Origin: JAJYSO01 sp964579505
GTDB taxonomy: Bacteria; Bacteroidota; Bacteroidia; Flavobacteriales; Flavobacteriaceae
Length of the DNA stretch: 64,000 nucleotides
NCBI GenBank assembly: GCA_964579505.1
Contig: CAZOGC010000004.1
Location: forward strand, 124,001 to 188,000
Direction of reading: 5' to 3'
Part shown: one piece after another, positions 16,978 through 25,826 of the stretch
Layout: each line of letters begins with the position of its first letter
Numbering within the stretch: position 1 is the stretch's first letter
Notes under the pieces: model-generated
Seen by the model: only the letters and a program-made list of their open reading frames with translations
Databases searched by the model: none
Told to the model about the DNA's origin: nothing
Program-made: the position numbers and the translations under genes

Positions 16978-17756
16978 AAATCGAGATAATTTACTTCAAA
17001 TTGGGGTTTTGTAATAAACCTTTTAAGGATGGTCACGTCTTTGTTGGTATAAAAAACGGGATTGCCTTGCGGTTCTGTAGCAAGTGTATGGTGCGTTTTT
17101 AATACGGCTTTTGTTTGCCGGGCTACAGCTTGCCCAGAATCAATTATTTGCACGTGAGAGGGGAATATCTTTTTAAGTTGTGGGATGAGATAAGGATAAT
17201 GAGTACAGCCTAATACCAAGTAATCTATATCTTCTTGTAAAAGTGGCTGTATAATTTTTTTAAGTAGCTGCTGAGTAGCCAAGGTGTCTATATGCCCCGC
17301 TTCAATGGCTTTTACGAGCCCGTTTCCTTCTACTTCAATTGTTTTAATATTATGAGCAAATTTAGCTGAAGTTTGTGTAAACAGTTGGCTAGAGAGGGTC
17401 CCTTTGGTGGCTAAAATTCCTACGCACTTTTTAGTAGAGTGCAGGGCTGCCGGTTTTATGGCAGGCTCAATGCCTATAAAGGGCACATTATATTTATGCC
17501 TAAGTTCCTTAATGGCATTAGTTGTTGCGGTATTACAGGCCACCACAATTATTTTGCAGCCTTTGCCTAGAAGCCAATCGGTGTTTTTGTAGCACAGGTC
17601 AATAATTTGCTCTTTAGTCTTTACGCCATAAGGAGCATTTTTGCTATCTGCCAAGTAGATGGTTTTTTCTAATGGTAATAGTTGATGAATTTCTTTAAAG
17701 ATAGAAGTACCGCCTATGCCGGAATCAAAAATGCCAATAGGTTGATTATTTCCCAT
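16974..17756 (-). CDS. murI: Glutamate racemase
   Basis: Makes D-glutamate for peptidoglycan. The motifs IGIFDSGIGGTSIF and ADSKNAPYG at the N-terminus and the two catalytic cysteines in VVACNTATTNA (C74) and LGCTHYPYL (about C185) are present. The ATG at 17756 gives 260 residues, the usual length; the longer frame adds 12 residues. It follows the BamA/OmpH block after a strong terminator, a known Bacteroidota order. Confidence 0.94.
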   Translation of the reverse strand: MGNNQPIGIFDSGIGGTSIFKEIHQLLPLEKTIYLADSKNAPYGVKTKEQIIDLCYKNTDWLLGKGCKIIVVACNTATTNAIKELRHKYNVPFIGIEPAIKPAALHSTKKCVGILATKGTLSSQLFTQTSAKFAHNIKTIEVEGNGLVKAIEAGHIDTLATQQLLKKIIQPLLQEDIDYLVLGCTHYPYLIPQLKKIFPSHVQIIDSGQAVARQTKAVLKTHHTLATEPQGNPVFYTNKDVTILKRFITKPQFEVNYLDF

Positions 17757-17785
17757 TTGTATAGGGTTATAGAATTGTAAAAATA

Positions 17786-17813
17786 AAAGCACCCTTAAAA
17801 ATAAGGGTGCTTT
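17786..17813 (-). terminator. Terminator of the BamA-OmpH operon
   Basis: A perfect 12-bp stem with a 4-base loop, followed on the minus strand by a T-rich run. It lies 23 bases after the last OmpH gene and 30 bases before murI. Confidence 0.8.
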
Positions 17814-17836
17814 AAAAATACTAAAAATAGTTGGGT

Positions 17837-18349
17837 TTAGTCAGTAATGCCCAATTCCTTTTTTACTTCATTCATTAAATCATGGCCATTAGCCACAAGA
17901 ACACTTCCTCCGGGAGTAGTATTTAATACATAGTCATACCCATCTGCTTTGGCTACTTTTTCAATAGCATTTCTGGCTTTTTCCATAATGGGTTGCAACA
18001 ATTCTTTTTGTTTTTGTTGAAATGTTTTTTCTGCATTTTTTTGGAAATCCATGATGCGTTGTTGAGCATCTTGCAATTCTTTTTGGCGACTTTGGTTTTC
18101 GGCATCTGTTTGGTCTTTGGCTTCTGCCGTATATTTATCGCTTTTTTGCTGTAATTCTTTAAACATGTCTTGAATTTTAGCTTGGTAAGATGATTTAACC
18201 TTATCTAGCTGAGACATGGCTGATTGGTAGCTAGGCATAGCGGTAAGGAGCGCTCTTGTATTAATGTGAGCAATTTTGGTCTGCGCCTGGCTTAAACTAA
18301 CGGTACCAAGGGTAACGAGTGCTATTAGTGCAATTTTCAAATTTTTCAT
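17837..18349 (-). CDS. OmpH/Skp-family periplasmic chaperone (short)
   Basis: Periplasmic chaperone that escorts outer-membrane proteins to BamA. A signal peptide (cut after SLSQAQ) is followed by KIAHINTRALLTAMPSYQ, the OmpH N-terminal pattern, a long charged coiled coil (about residues 50-125) and the closing domain KADGYDYVLNTTPGG. The length of 170 is normal. It is the last gene of the operon with bamA. A second, longer OmpH protein is encoded just upstream. Confidence 0.9.
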   Translation of the reverse strand: MKNLKIALIALVTLGTVSLSQAQTKIAHINTRALLTAMPSYQSAMSQLDKVKSSYQAKIQDMFKELQQKSDKYTAEAKDQTDAENQSRQKELQDAQQRIMDFQKNAEKTFQQKQKELLQPIMEKARNAIEKVAKADGYDYVLNTTPGGSVLVANGHDLMNEVKKELGITD

Positions 18350-18402
18350 AGTTGGGTAATAATTAAAGTTAAAGAGTTGTTATTTAATGTTTAGTAGAAC
18401 CG

Positions 18403-18410
18403 CAAAAATA
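18403..18410 (-). promoter_or_regulatory. Candidate -7 box (TATTTTTG) between the two ompH genes
   Basis: Exact TAnnTTTG match on the minus strand, 54 bases before the short ompH gene. It could give internal transcription; no -33 element was found. Confidence 0.3.
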
Positions 18411-18424
18411 AAAGTTATCTTTAA

Positions 18425-19309
18425 TTATTGCGATTTTTTTCTTATTTTTTGTCGGGCTTGCATTAGTGAGTCTCGTTTTTCTCTACGTTCTTTTAACATC
18501 TGTGCACGCACAGCTCTTAGAGAGTCACGTCTGGCTTGCCGTTGTTCCATTACTTGTGTTCTTCTCGTTTCATAGGCTTTTTTTCTAGCATTTTGAATAG
18601 AATCGCGTCTGTTTTGACGCCTATTCAATTCAGATTGATGAATTTGTTTTCTCTTTTGTATGGCGGTTTGTCTTTTTTCTATTCGGTCTCTTTCTTCTCT
18701 AGCTTGTCTAACCGATTTATAAACTTTTTCTCCACCATTTTTTTCCGGATTACGATTAATTCTTTCTTGGTTGCGCATGTTTATAGTCGCGTTACGCGTA
18801 ATCATGGATAATATTTCATTGCTAATATCGTGCCGTTTTGCAGCATACAGCATTCCTACTGATACGGCACTGTTATAAATAAAGTCATATTCACGTTTGT
18901 TCCCTATTTCTTGAATGGCGTTAAACACCTCATCTTGAATGGGCTGCAGTATTTGACGACGCTGTCTCATCATGTCTCCCTTTGGACCAAAACGTTTTTG
19001 TTCGTATTGTTGAAGCTTTAACCGAAGAAAATCTATCTGGTCTTGCCGTTCATCAATCAGATCTTGAGTTAGTAGTGGGCGCTCATTTTCTAATTTTTCT
19101 TCTAGGCCCTTTATTTTCTGTTTTTTAAGAGAAATTTCTTGTTTCCATTGCTCAATTTTTTGATCTAATGCCGCATTAGCATCTTTATAATTGGGCATGT
19201 TTTGTAAAATATAATCCATATTAACATAGCCTATCCGTATTTGGCGTTGTGCTCTTAGTTCAGAAAACGCAAATAAGAGAAGTGTTACTATGAATAATTT
19301 GACTTTCAT
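18425..19309 (-). CDS. OmpH/Skp-family chaperone with long charged C-terminal tail
   Basis: A signal peptide (ends near SELRAQ), then the OmpH start RIGYVNMDYILQNMPNYK, a coiled coil and the domain end KREYDFIYNSAVSVG (to about residue 185). The final 110 residues are unusual: almost entirely Arg, Lys, Glu, Gln and Ser, with the tetrapeptide RDSI/RDSL occurring three times at roughly 20-25-residue steps. The tail is likely a long helix. It lies between bamA and the short ompH gene, so a role in outer-membrane assembly is likely; the purpose of the tail is unknown. Confidence 0.87.
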   Translation of the reverse strand: MKVKLFIVTLLLFAFSELRAQRQIRIGYVNMDYILQNMPNYKDANAALDQKIEQWKQEISLKKQKIKGLEEKLENERPLLTQDLIDERQDQIDFLRLKLQQYEQKRFGPKGDMMRQRRQILQPIQDEVFNAIQEIGNKREYDFIYNSAVSVGMLYAAKRHDISNEILSMITRNATINMRNQERINRNPEKNGGEKVYKSVRQAREERDRIEKRQTAIQKRKQIHQSELNRRQNRRDSIQNARKKAYETRRTQVMEQRQARRDSLRAVRAQMLKERREKRDSLMQARQKIRKKSQ

Positions 19310-19344
19310 GTTTCTTTAAACAAAATAATACGGCTTCAATATAA

Positions 19345-21927
19345 TTAAAAATTTTGTCCTATGATAAAATGTGTTTCCCAACCATTTGGGCTTGTGGTAC
19401 CGCTACCCGGAATAGGGTCAAATCCATAACCAAAGTCTATTCCTAAGAGACCAAATTGAGGCATGTGAATACGAATTCCAAATCCGGCTGATCGGTGTAG
19501 CTCAAAAGGATCAAAATCTTTAAAACTGTCAAAAGCTTCTCCACCTTCTGCAAAGGTGAGTACATAAATAGAGGCTCTTGGGTTTAAGGTTACCGGATAG
19601 CGCAACTCTAAAGAGTATTTTTGATAAATGGTAGAACCGTCATTTCTTGTAGCACCAGTAGAATAATCGCGATCTACAGGAGTAATAGACTGGTTGGGGT
19701 ACCCGCGTAGTCTAATGTTTTCACGTCCGTCTAGGGCATAAACACCTAGTCCATCACCTCCTACATAAAAGCGTTCAAATGGAGGGATGCCTCGAGCACT
19801 GTTGTAAGCGCCTAAGAATCCATATTCTATATTAGTACGAAGAACAAGCTTTCCGGCTAGTTTGGTGTACCAATCACCTTTAAACTTTAGTTTATAATAT
19901 TCTAACCATTTAAATCGTTTTTGATCAATTTTTGTGGCATCGGGTTTTCCGTTGGTTTGATAACGTGGATCATTTTTGAGATTAGCATAATCTACGTTGT
20001 TAAAGAGTGAGTAGGGAGGAGTAAGCTTGGCACTGATGGTAAATTTAGATCCTCCCATTGGGTAGATAGGATTTACATATGTGTTGTCTCTAGACAGTGC
20101 AAAGGTGAAAGCTAAATTATTAGCAGTTCCATTGGGAAAATTAAACAGCCCAATGTTATAGTTTTCCATTTCATAGTGGCGGAAGCTGATGGCCCCTGAC
20201 AGGGTAAAATAATCATCAGGCCATTCAAGACGTTTTACCAAACCTACAGAACCACCGGTAATTAAGAATTTTCTGCTTCGGTCTGTTTCTCGTGTAAAAT
20301 AGTTATAATAATGTTCTATAGTGTGCGAGAAAGAGGTCGTTAAACGAATTGGTTTTTTGCCACCTAACCAAGGTTCAGAGAACGAAATACTATAGGTTTG
20401 GTAGTAGCTAGAAGCCTGTAATTGTAAAGATAACTTTTGTCCGTCTCCCATAGGAAGCGGGTGATAAGCATCTCCGTTAAAAATATTCTTGATAGAAAAA
20501 TTGTTAAAAGAGAGTCCTAAGGTACCAATAAATCCGCCGCCGCCGTAGCCTCCTTGAAGCTGGATTTGACTAGAACCAATTTCTACAACTTTGTAGTGTA
20601 AGTCTAATGTTCCGGTTACCGGATTGGCATTTTCAAAACCAATGTCTTGGCTTAATCTTTTAGCGTCAAAGAAGCGTAATTGCCCGAGTTCTCTAATAGA
20701 ACGAATAACATCTTGCTTGCTGTATTTTTGTCCCGGGCGGGTACGCAGATTTCGGTAGATTACATGGTCATTAGTACGATCATTACCGGTTACATATACG
20801 TGATCAAAATAAGCAATTTTTCCTTCTTGAATACGAATTTCAAAATCTATAGTGTCGTTATATACTTTAGTTTCTACCGCATTGATGGTAGAAAATAAAT
20901 ACCCGTTGTTTTTATACAGATTTGTCAAATCGCTTGCATCTGGTTTAGACGGGTCCATAATGCGCTTGTCTAGGAGCACTCCATTATATACATCGCCTTT
21001 ATTAATTTTTAAGATGCTGTGTAGCTGTCTGTCGGAATAAGCACTATTTCCTAAGAAAGAGATGTTGCCAAAATAGTATTTTTCACCTTCATCTACCTTT
21101 AATTTTATGGCGATATCTTTTTGGTCTAGTTTGATAATGCTATCTGATACAATGCGAGCATCGCGATATCCGGCCGCTTTATATTTGTCGATAATTTTGC
21201 CTTTATCCTCTTTATAGGTATCTGCCACAAATTTTGAACGTTTCCAAAACCGTAAAAAATTCTTGCGTTTGGTTTTCATTTGCCGACGAATTTTAGCATC
21301 GCTAAAAATATGGTTTCCAGTAACGTCTATGCGTTTAATTTTTACGCGGTCACCTTTATGCACATGAATGGCTAAGTTTACCTTTTTTACCTGTTGATCT
21401 GTGGTGTCTTTGGCTTGGGTAGAGCTAATAGTAACTTTCGTGTTTAAATAGCCTTTTGCTTTATATTTATCGGCAATGTGTCGACGGGTATTGGCAATTA
21501 AATTTTCGGTAACCTTTTTGCCGGATGTGAGTTTGAGCTCTTTGAATAATTCTTTTTGTTTCTTTTCCTTTTTAAGGCCGGTTATGGTAACCTTGTTAAG
21601 GCTGGGCACCTCAATAACCTCTAAACGCAAATAAACTTTGTTTCCAATAATGTTGGTTACGTATATATTAATGTCGCTAAACAGCCCGAGTCCCCACAAT
21701 TTTTTTATGGCTTGGCTAATTTTATCTCCCGGTATGTATATGTTTTGTCCTTTTCTGAGCCGGGCGTAGGCAGTGATGGTTTGTGGACTAAAATTGGTGG
21801 TTCCGGTTACTTTAATACCACCAATAATATATTTTTTTGCGTTGCCAATACCTAAATCTTGTGCATTACAGCTAAGGCTGAAAGTGGCAAAACAGATAAT
21901 GAAAAGGAAGAAAAGTTTTTTATACAT
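19345..21927 (-). CDS. bamA: Outer-membrane protein assembly factor BamA
   Basis: Essential insertase for outer-membrane beta-barrels. A signal peptide is followed by POTRA repeats (about residues 30-440; for example GGIKVTGTTNFSPQ, RIDVTGNHIFSDAKIRR, VTGNDRTNDHVIYRN) and the C-terminal Omp85 barrel ending in phenylalanine (GQNF), the beta-signal. The barrel contains the family-type motif GRENIRLRGYPN. The ATG at 21927 is preferred over 21960, since the latter adds residues before the signal peptide and lies nearer the uppS stop. It sits between uppS and two OmpH chaperones. Confidence 0.95.
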   Translation of the reverse strand: MYKKLFFLFIICFATFSLSCNAQDLGIGNAKKYIIGGIKVTGTTNFSPQTITAYARLRKGQNIYIPGDKISQAIKKLWGLGLFSDINIYVTNIIGNKVYLRLEVIEVPSLNKVTITGLKKEKKQKELFKELKLTSGKKVTENLIANTRRHIADKYKAKGYLNTKVTISSTQAKDTTDQQVKKVNLAIHVHKGDRVKIKRIDVTGNHIFSDAKIRRQMKTKRKNFLRFWKRSKFVADTYKEDKGKIIDKYKAAGYRDARIVSDSIIKLDQKDIAIKLKVDEGEKYYFGNISFLGNSAYSDRQLHSILKINKGDVYNGVLLDKRIMDPSKPDASDLTNLYKNNGYLFSTINAVETKVYNDTIDFEIRIQEGKIAYFDHVYVTGNDRTNDHVIYRNLRTRPGQKYSKQDVIRSIRELGQLRFFDAKRLSQDIGFENANPVTGTLDLHYKVVEIGSSQIQLQGGYGGGGFIGTLGLSFNNFSIKNIFNGDAYHPLPMGDGQKLSLQLQASSYYQTYSISFSEPWLGGKKPIRLTTSFSHTIEHYYNYFTRETDRSRKFLITGGSVGLVKRLEWPDDYFTLSGAISFRHYEMENYNIGLFNFPNGTANNLAFTFALSRDNTYVNPIYPMGGSKFTISAKLTPPYSLFNNVDYANLKNDPRYQTNGKPDATKIDQKRFKWLEYYKLKFKGDWYTKLAGKLVLRTNIEYGFLGAYNSARGIPPFERFYVGGDGLGVYALDGRENIRLRGYPNQSITPVDRDYSTGATRNDGSTIYQKYSLELRYPVTLNPRASIYVLTFAEGGEAFDSFKDFDPFELHRSAGFGIRIHMPQFGLLGIDFGYGFDPIPGSGTTSPNGWETHFIIGQNF

Positions 21928-21934
21928 ACGAATA

Positions 21935-22672
21935 TTAGAGTTGCTCGCTGGTTTTTCCAAAACGTCGTTCTCTTTTTTGATAGTTTATAAGTGCCTCATA
22001 CAGGTTTTCTTTTCTGAAATCAGGCCACAATTTTTTTGTAAAATATAATTCGGCATACGCAATCTGCCAAAGCATAAAATTGCTGATGCGTTCTTCTCCA
22101 CTGGTACGAATAAGTAAATCTACATCGGGCAGGTTGTGCGTATACAAATGCTGTTGAATTGTTTTTTCAACAATTTCCTCGGGATTTAGTTTTCCTTCTT
22201 GCACTTGTTTACAAATTTGTTGAGTGGCGTGAATTATTTCTTCACGCGCTCCATAACTCAATGCTAAAACCAGATTCATTTGGTTGTTTTTAGCGGTTTT
22301 GTCTATTACGCAGTTTAGCTCTTTTTGTACCGAATTAGGCAGCTGGTTTAAGCAGCCTATAGCAGATAGTTTAATATTGTTCTTCATCATGGTTGGCAGC
22401 TCTTTTTTTAAAGAGGCTACCAAGAGTTCCATTAATGTTCTTATTTCAAGTTTAGGCCGATTCCAGTTTTCTGTAGAAAAGGCATACAGGGTTAAATTTT
22501 CTATACCCAATTGAGCGCAGGTTTCTACGGTTTCTCGAACGGCTTGCGTTCCTTTTTTATGCCCTGCTATGCGTTTAAATCCTTGTTTTTTAGCCCAACG
22601 ACCGTTGCCATCCATAATGATGGCAATATGTTTAGGTAAATTAGTAGTATTTATCTGTGTAATTTTACTCAT
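21935..22672 (-). CDS. uppS: Isoprenyl (undecaprenyl diphosphate) synthase
   Basis: Cis-prenyltransferase that builds the lipid carrier for cell-wall synthesis. HIAIIMDGNGRWAKK contains the catalytic aspartate (D21). Further family motifs are LTLYAFSTENW, SYGAREEI and DLLIRTSGEERISNFMLWQ. The length of 245 is typical. It follows the PorG-like gene with no gap and precedes bamA by a few bases. Confidence 0.95.
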   Translation of the reverse strand: MSKITQINTTNLPKHIAIIMDGNGRWAKKQGFKRIAGHKKGTQAVRETVETCAQLGIENLTLYAFSTENWNRPKLEIRTLMELLVASLKKELPTMMKNNIKLSAIGCLNQLPNSVQKELNCVIDKTAKNNQMNLVLALSYGAREEIIHATQQICKQVQEGKLNPEEIVEKTIQQHLYTHNLPDVDLLIRTSGEERISNFMLWQIAYAELYFTKKLWPDFRKENLYEALINYQKRERRFGKTSEQL

Positions 22673-23368
22673 TTAATAAACGTCATAACAAGGGTTGTGC
22701 CCAAAAGTATAGGTTAACGTAATACCCGAAAACATATACCAATCATTGGTGTTTGGGTTTCCAAAACTAGGGTATGTGGTATCACTTCCGTCAAACTCAC
22801 TAGGGTTACTTCCATCTAAATTATCTGTAAATGCCATACGCGCTCCCACCTCAACAGCCAATACCCAACGGGTGTTTATTTTTCCTTTAACACCAATAAT
22901 CATAGGTAGAGCTAGACCAAATTTTCTATCTTTCTGTTTCAAATTTTGCTTAGAGTCTACGTATAAATCGTGGGCATATAATCCTGTAATTCCGGTGGCA
23001 ATATAAGGAACAATTTGCGGTTTAGAAGAATAAATATTCCAATCCCAAAAATTAAATTCCATTCCAAGGGTTAACTCTACCATTTTATTATCAAAAGAAT
23101 AGCCTCGCGCACGTCGTCTTCCTTGGTTAGATTTGGCATCATCGGCTTTTAAAGAAGTGTATATTAACGAAGCGCGCCATGCATGTCGTAAGCTGCGATT
23201 CCATTTTACAATTCCTCCAACGGCTATGCTATTGGGGCGAATATAATTAGTGGCTCCTACATCACCAATAAAATTAGACCCGCCAAGATAGGGGCCAATC
23301 TCAAAGATTTGTGCTTGCGATGTATTTATACACAAAAGCATAAAAAGTGCCGCGATTAGGAACTTCAT
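22673..23368 (-). CDS. porG: PorG-like outer-membrane protein (DUF6089)
   Basis: A signal peptide (ends NTSQAQ) and an 8-strand-type beta-barrel of 231 residues with the start EIGPYLGGSNFIGDVGATNYIRP and the end TLTYTFGHNPC, fitting DUF6089. In Porphyromonas gingivalis, the protein encoded next to uppS and bamA is PorG, a type IX secretion component associated with PorK and PorN. The neighbourhood here is the same, which supports the name. It directly abuts uppS. Confidence 0.8.
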   Translation of the reverse strand: MKFLIAALFMLLCINTSQAQIFEIGPYLGGSNFIGDVGATNYIRPNSIAVGGIVKWNRSLRHAWRASLIYTSLKADDAKSNQGRRRARGYSFDNKMVELTLGMEFNFWDWNIYSSKPQIVPYIATGITGLYAHDLYVDSKQNLKQKDRKFGLALPMIIGVKGKINTRWVLAVEVGARMAFTDNLDGSNPSEFDGSDTTYPSFGNPNTNDWYMFSGITLTYTFGHNPCYDVY

Positions 23369-23385
23369 AAGATTTTAAAAGTTTG

Positions 23386-23393
23386 CAAATATA
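23386..23393 (-). promoter_or_regulatory. Candidate -7 box (TATATTTG) before the porG-uppS-bamA block
   Basis: Exact TAnnTTTG match on the minus strand, 18 bases before porG; no TTG at normal spacing. Confidence 0.35.
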
Positions 23394-23466
23394 GGAAATA
23401 TGTTTTCTCTCTGCTTAATTTTAAGCGGTTTTGTCTAATTATGAATTAAACAAAAATAAGTGCATT

Positions 23467-24360
23467 TTATTGTTTCTGGTTGCGCCTATCTTCTCCCCAA
23501 AGCAATTTTTGGCGTAAGGTGCGTATAAAACTATTTTCGTGCATGGTTACCAAATTAATGGTAAAAGGTGCTTTTTTTATGGTTAAGGTTGCTTCTTTTT
23601 TAAGGCTAACAATATGCGAGTCCATCGCTACTAAAAACTCATCTTCTCGCGTTCCTACTTTTAGGGTTAAAACAGTTTGGCTTGGAATGATAAGCGGACG
23701 TACATTTAAATTGTGTGGGGCAATGGGAGTGAGAGCAATAGCATCTGTTTGGGGTGAAATAATGGGGCCACCACAGCTCATAGAATATCCGGTAGAGCCG
23801 GTGGCTGTAGTTACTACAAGACCATCTGCCCAATAAGCATTTAGGTATTTTTCGTCTAGCCAAGCTTTTACCGTAATCATAGAGGTGCTGTTCTTGCGGT
23901 TAATAACAATGTCGTTTAAGGCAAAATTAGGGCCGGGTAATGCTTGTGTATTTCCTTCTATTGCTAAAGAAAGCAGCTCTCTTTTAGAGATGTGATATTC
24001 TTTTTTGAGGATAGAGGATAGGGTGGCTTCAATTTCTTCTTTTTGGATGGTTGCTAAAAAGCCCAACCTTCCGGTATTAATACCTACAATCGGGATATTG
24101 CTGTCTTGTACAAAATTGACGCTTTTTAAAATAGTACCATCACCGCCAATGCTAAAAAAGAGGTCAAAAGAATCATCTAGCACTTTAAACGTAGGTAGAT
24201 GTTGATAGTCTTTTTCAATTTCAGAATTAGTTGCCAGTTTTTTAAAGAAGCTTTCTTCAACCGCAATTTCAATGTTTTCTTGCTGAAGCAGATGAAACAA
24301 TTGTTGAATGTAAAAGGATGCGTTTTTATGGTAAAACTGCCCGTAAATGCCAACTTTCAT
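23467..24360 (-). CDS. nadK: NAD kinase
   Basis: Phosphorylates NAD to NADP. The signature FSIGGDGTILKSV (D74) and the second glycine-rich motif VTTATGSTGYSMSCGGP are present, with NDIVINR between them. The length of 297 is normal. It begins 3 bases after the CBS-domain gene, so the two are an operon. Confidence 0.95.
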   Translation of the reverse strand: MKVGIYGQFYHKNASFYIQQLFHLLQQENIEIAVEESFFKKLATNSEIEKDYQHLPTFKVLDDSFDLFFSIGGDGTILKSVNFVQDSNIPIVGINTGRLGFLATIQKEEIEATLSSILKKEYHISKRELLSLAIEGNTQALPGPNFALNDIVINRKNSTSMITVKAWLDEKYLNAYWADGLVVTTATGSTGYSMSCGGPIISPQTDAIALTPIAPHNLNVRPLIIPSQTVLTLKVGTREDEFLVAMDSHIVSLKKEATLTIKKAPFTINLVTMHENSFIRTLRQKLLWGEDRRNQKQ

Positions 24361-24363
24361 AAG

Positions 24364-25023
24364 TTAAATATTGAGGTATTTGTTGAGGTAATCAGAGCGT
24401 TCTTTCAAATTTTGTATAAATGAATCCTCTTGGTGTTCACTCACAATTCGGTAGCCGTATCGCCTAAAAGTTTGTAAAATCTCATTAAGTCTAGACTCAC
24501 TAATTTTTAAAGTGATTTGGGTAATCCCATTTGTAAAAGCACTGATGTATGATCCGTATATTTTTCCTTCATTAGATTCTACAATCTGACTAATCTCACT
24601 AAGTGAATAGTCGTGCTCACTTTTTTCTACTACTATAATATTTCCGTTTTCAATTAAAAAGGGAGTGTCTTTTAAGATGTTTAGAATATCAATGAGCTCA
24701 AAATAGCCTAGATAATGCTTATTCTTTTCGCTTATAACCGGAATAAGATTGGTGTCGTTTACCGCAAAAGCTTTTAAAATATCAAGAATAGGATCGGTTT
24801 TCTTCACAAAAAATGGAGTAATAGCATACTGGTAATCAGCCAGTGTCTTTTCGCCTTCAAAACACCGTAAATCATTTTCAGAAACGCACCCTATATATGT
24901 TCCGTCTTTAGCAATAGGCAGGTGAGAGCAGGTAAGTTCGTTAAAAAGCTCTTTCAAAACCCTTACTTTTTGCGTAATGGGTTGTATTGCTATATCGTTA
25001 AGAATGTGTGCTGAAATAGTCAT
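24364..25023 (-). CDS. CBS-domain protein
   Basis: A 219-residue protein with two CBS repeats (about residues 1-60 with LPIAKDGTYIGCVSENDLR, and 65-130 with LIPVISEKNKHYLGYFELIDI) and an ACT-like C-terminal part (about 145-205). CBS pairs usually bind adenosyl ligands such as AMP, ATP or SAM. Its tight pairing with nadK suggests a regulatory link to nucleotide status, which is inference. The ATG at 25023 replaces a longer frame start at 25062 that reaches into the pdxJ promoter region. Confidence 0.82.
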   Translation of the reverse strand: MTISAHILNDIAIQPITQKVRVLKELFNELTCSHLPIAKDGTYIGCVSENDLRCFEGEKTLADYQYAITPFFVKKTDPILDILKAFAVNDTNLIPVISEKNKHYLGYFELIDILNILKDTPFLIENGNIIVVEKSEHDYSLSEISQIVESNEGKIYGSYISAFTNGITQITLKISESRLNEILQTFRRYGYRIVSEHQEDSFIQNLKERSDYLNKYLNI

Positions 25024-25106
25024 CCCTTTTCTTTGTGACAAAATAAGCAAAAAATAAACCAAAAAGCCTTTTATAGATTGTATTTTTGCATGTAAAAGTG
25101 CAACTT

Positions 25107-25823
25107 ATGACAAAATTGAGTGTTAATATCAATAAAATAGCCACCCTGCGTAATGCTCGTGGTGGCAATGTGCCGGATGTTTTAGTAGCTGCTAAAAAAA
25201 TAGAAAATTTTGGTGCACAAGGAATTACGGTACATCCGCGCCCGGATGAACGACATATTCGTTATGAAGATGTACGTCAATTAAAGCCAATATTGTCGAC
25301 TGAATTTAATATTGAAGGAAACCCAATTCCCAAATTTATAGAGCTTGTTATAGCCAATAAACCAACGCAAGTCACCTTAGTACCCGATGCAGAAGATGCT
25401 ATTACGTCAAATGCAGGATGGGATACGGTAAAACATACTGATTTTTTGTTTGATGTTATTCGGGAGTTTAAACAGCATGGCATCCGCACTTCCATTTTTG
25501 TAGACCCGGATCCTAAAATGGTGGTAGCAGCAGAAAAAACGGGTGCAGATCGTATTGAGCTATATACTGAAGGGTATGCAGCAGCTTATGCACAAGGAAA
25601 TTTAGAAGCGGTAAAACCTTATGCGCACTGTGCACGAGTAGCTGTAGATTGTGGATTAGGTATAAATGCGGGTCACGATTTGTCTCTACAAAACGTACGT
25701 TATTTTATAGAACAAGTGCCTCATGTAGATGAAGTTTCTATTGGGCATGCGCTTATTTCAGAAGCTTTGTACGAGGGATTAGAAACGGTTATTCAACAAT
25801 ATTTAACCATTTTAAAAGCGTAA
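25107..25823 (+). CDS. pdxJ: Pyridoxine 5'-phosphate synthase
   Basis: Last step of de novo vitamin B6 synthesis (1-deoxyxylulose-5-phosphate plus 3-amino-2-oxopropyl phosphate). Motifs: LSVNINKIATLRNARGG, ITVHPRPDERHI, EFNIEGNP, QVTLVPD and the C-terminal SIGHALISEALYEGL. The ATG at 25107 gives 238 residues, the normal length. A TATTTTTG box lies at 25081-25088. It is divergent from the CBS-nadK operon and followed by a hydrolase gene after 3 bases. Confidence 0.95.
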   Translation: MTKLSVNINKIATLRNARGGNVPDVLVAAKKIENFGAQGITVHPRPDERHIRYEDVRQLKPILSTEFNIEGNPIPKFIELVIANKPTQVTLVPDAEDAITSNAGWDTVKHTDFLFDVIREFKQHGIRTSIFVDPDPKMVVAAEKTGADRIELYTEGYAAAYAQGNLEAVKPYAHCARVAVDCGLGINAGHDLSLQNVRYFIEQVPHVDEVSIGHALISEALYEGLETVIQQYLTILKA

Positions 25824-25826
25824 ATT

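Noticed and set aside
18536..18811. Plus-strand ORF of 91 codons rich in Phe and Ser
   Set aside because: Antisense shadow of the Arg/Glu-rich OmpH tail; the composition is the mirror of that repeat.
21853..21927. BamA as a lipoprotein (SLSC near the signal peptide end)
   Set aside because: The residues before the cysteine do not fit the lipobox and BamA proteins are not lipidated.
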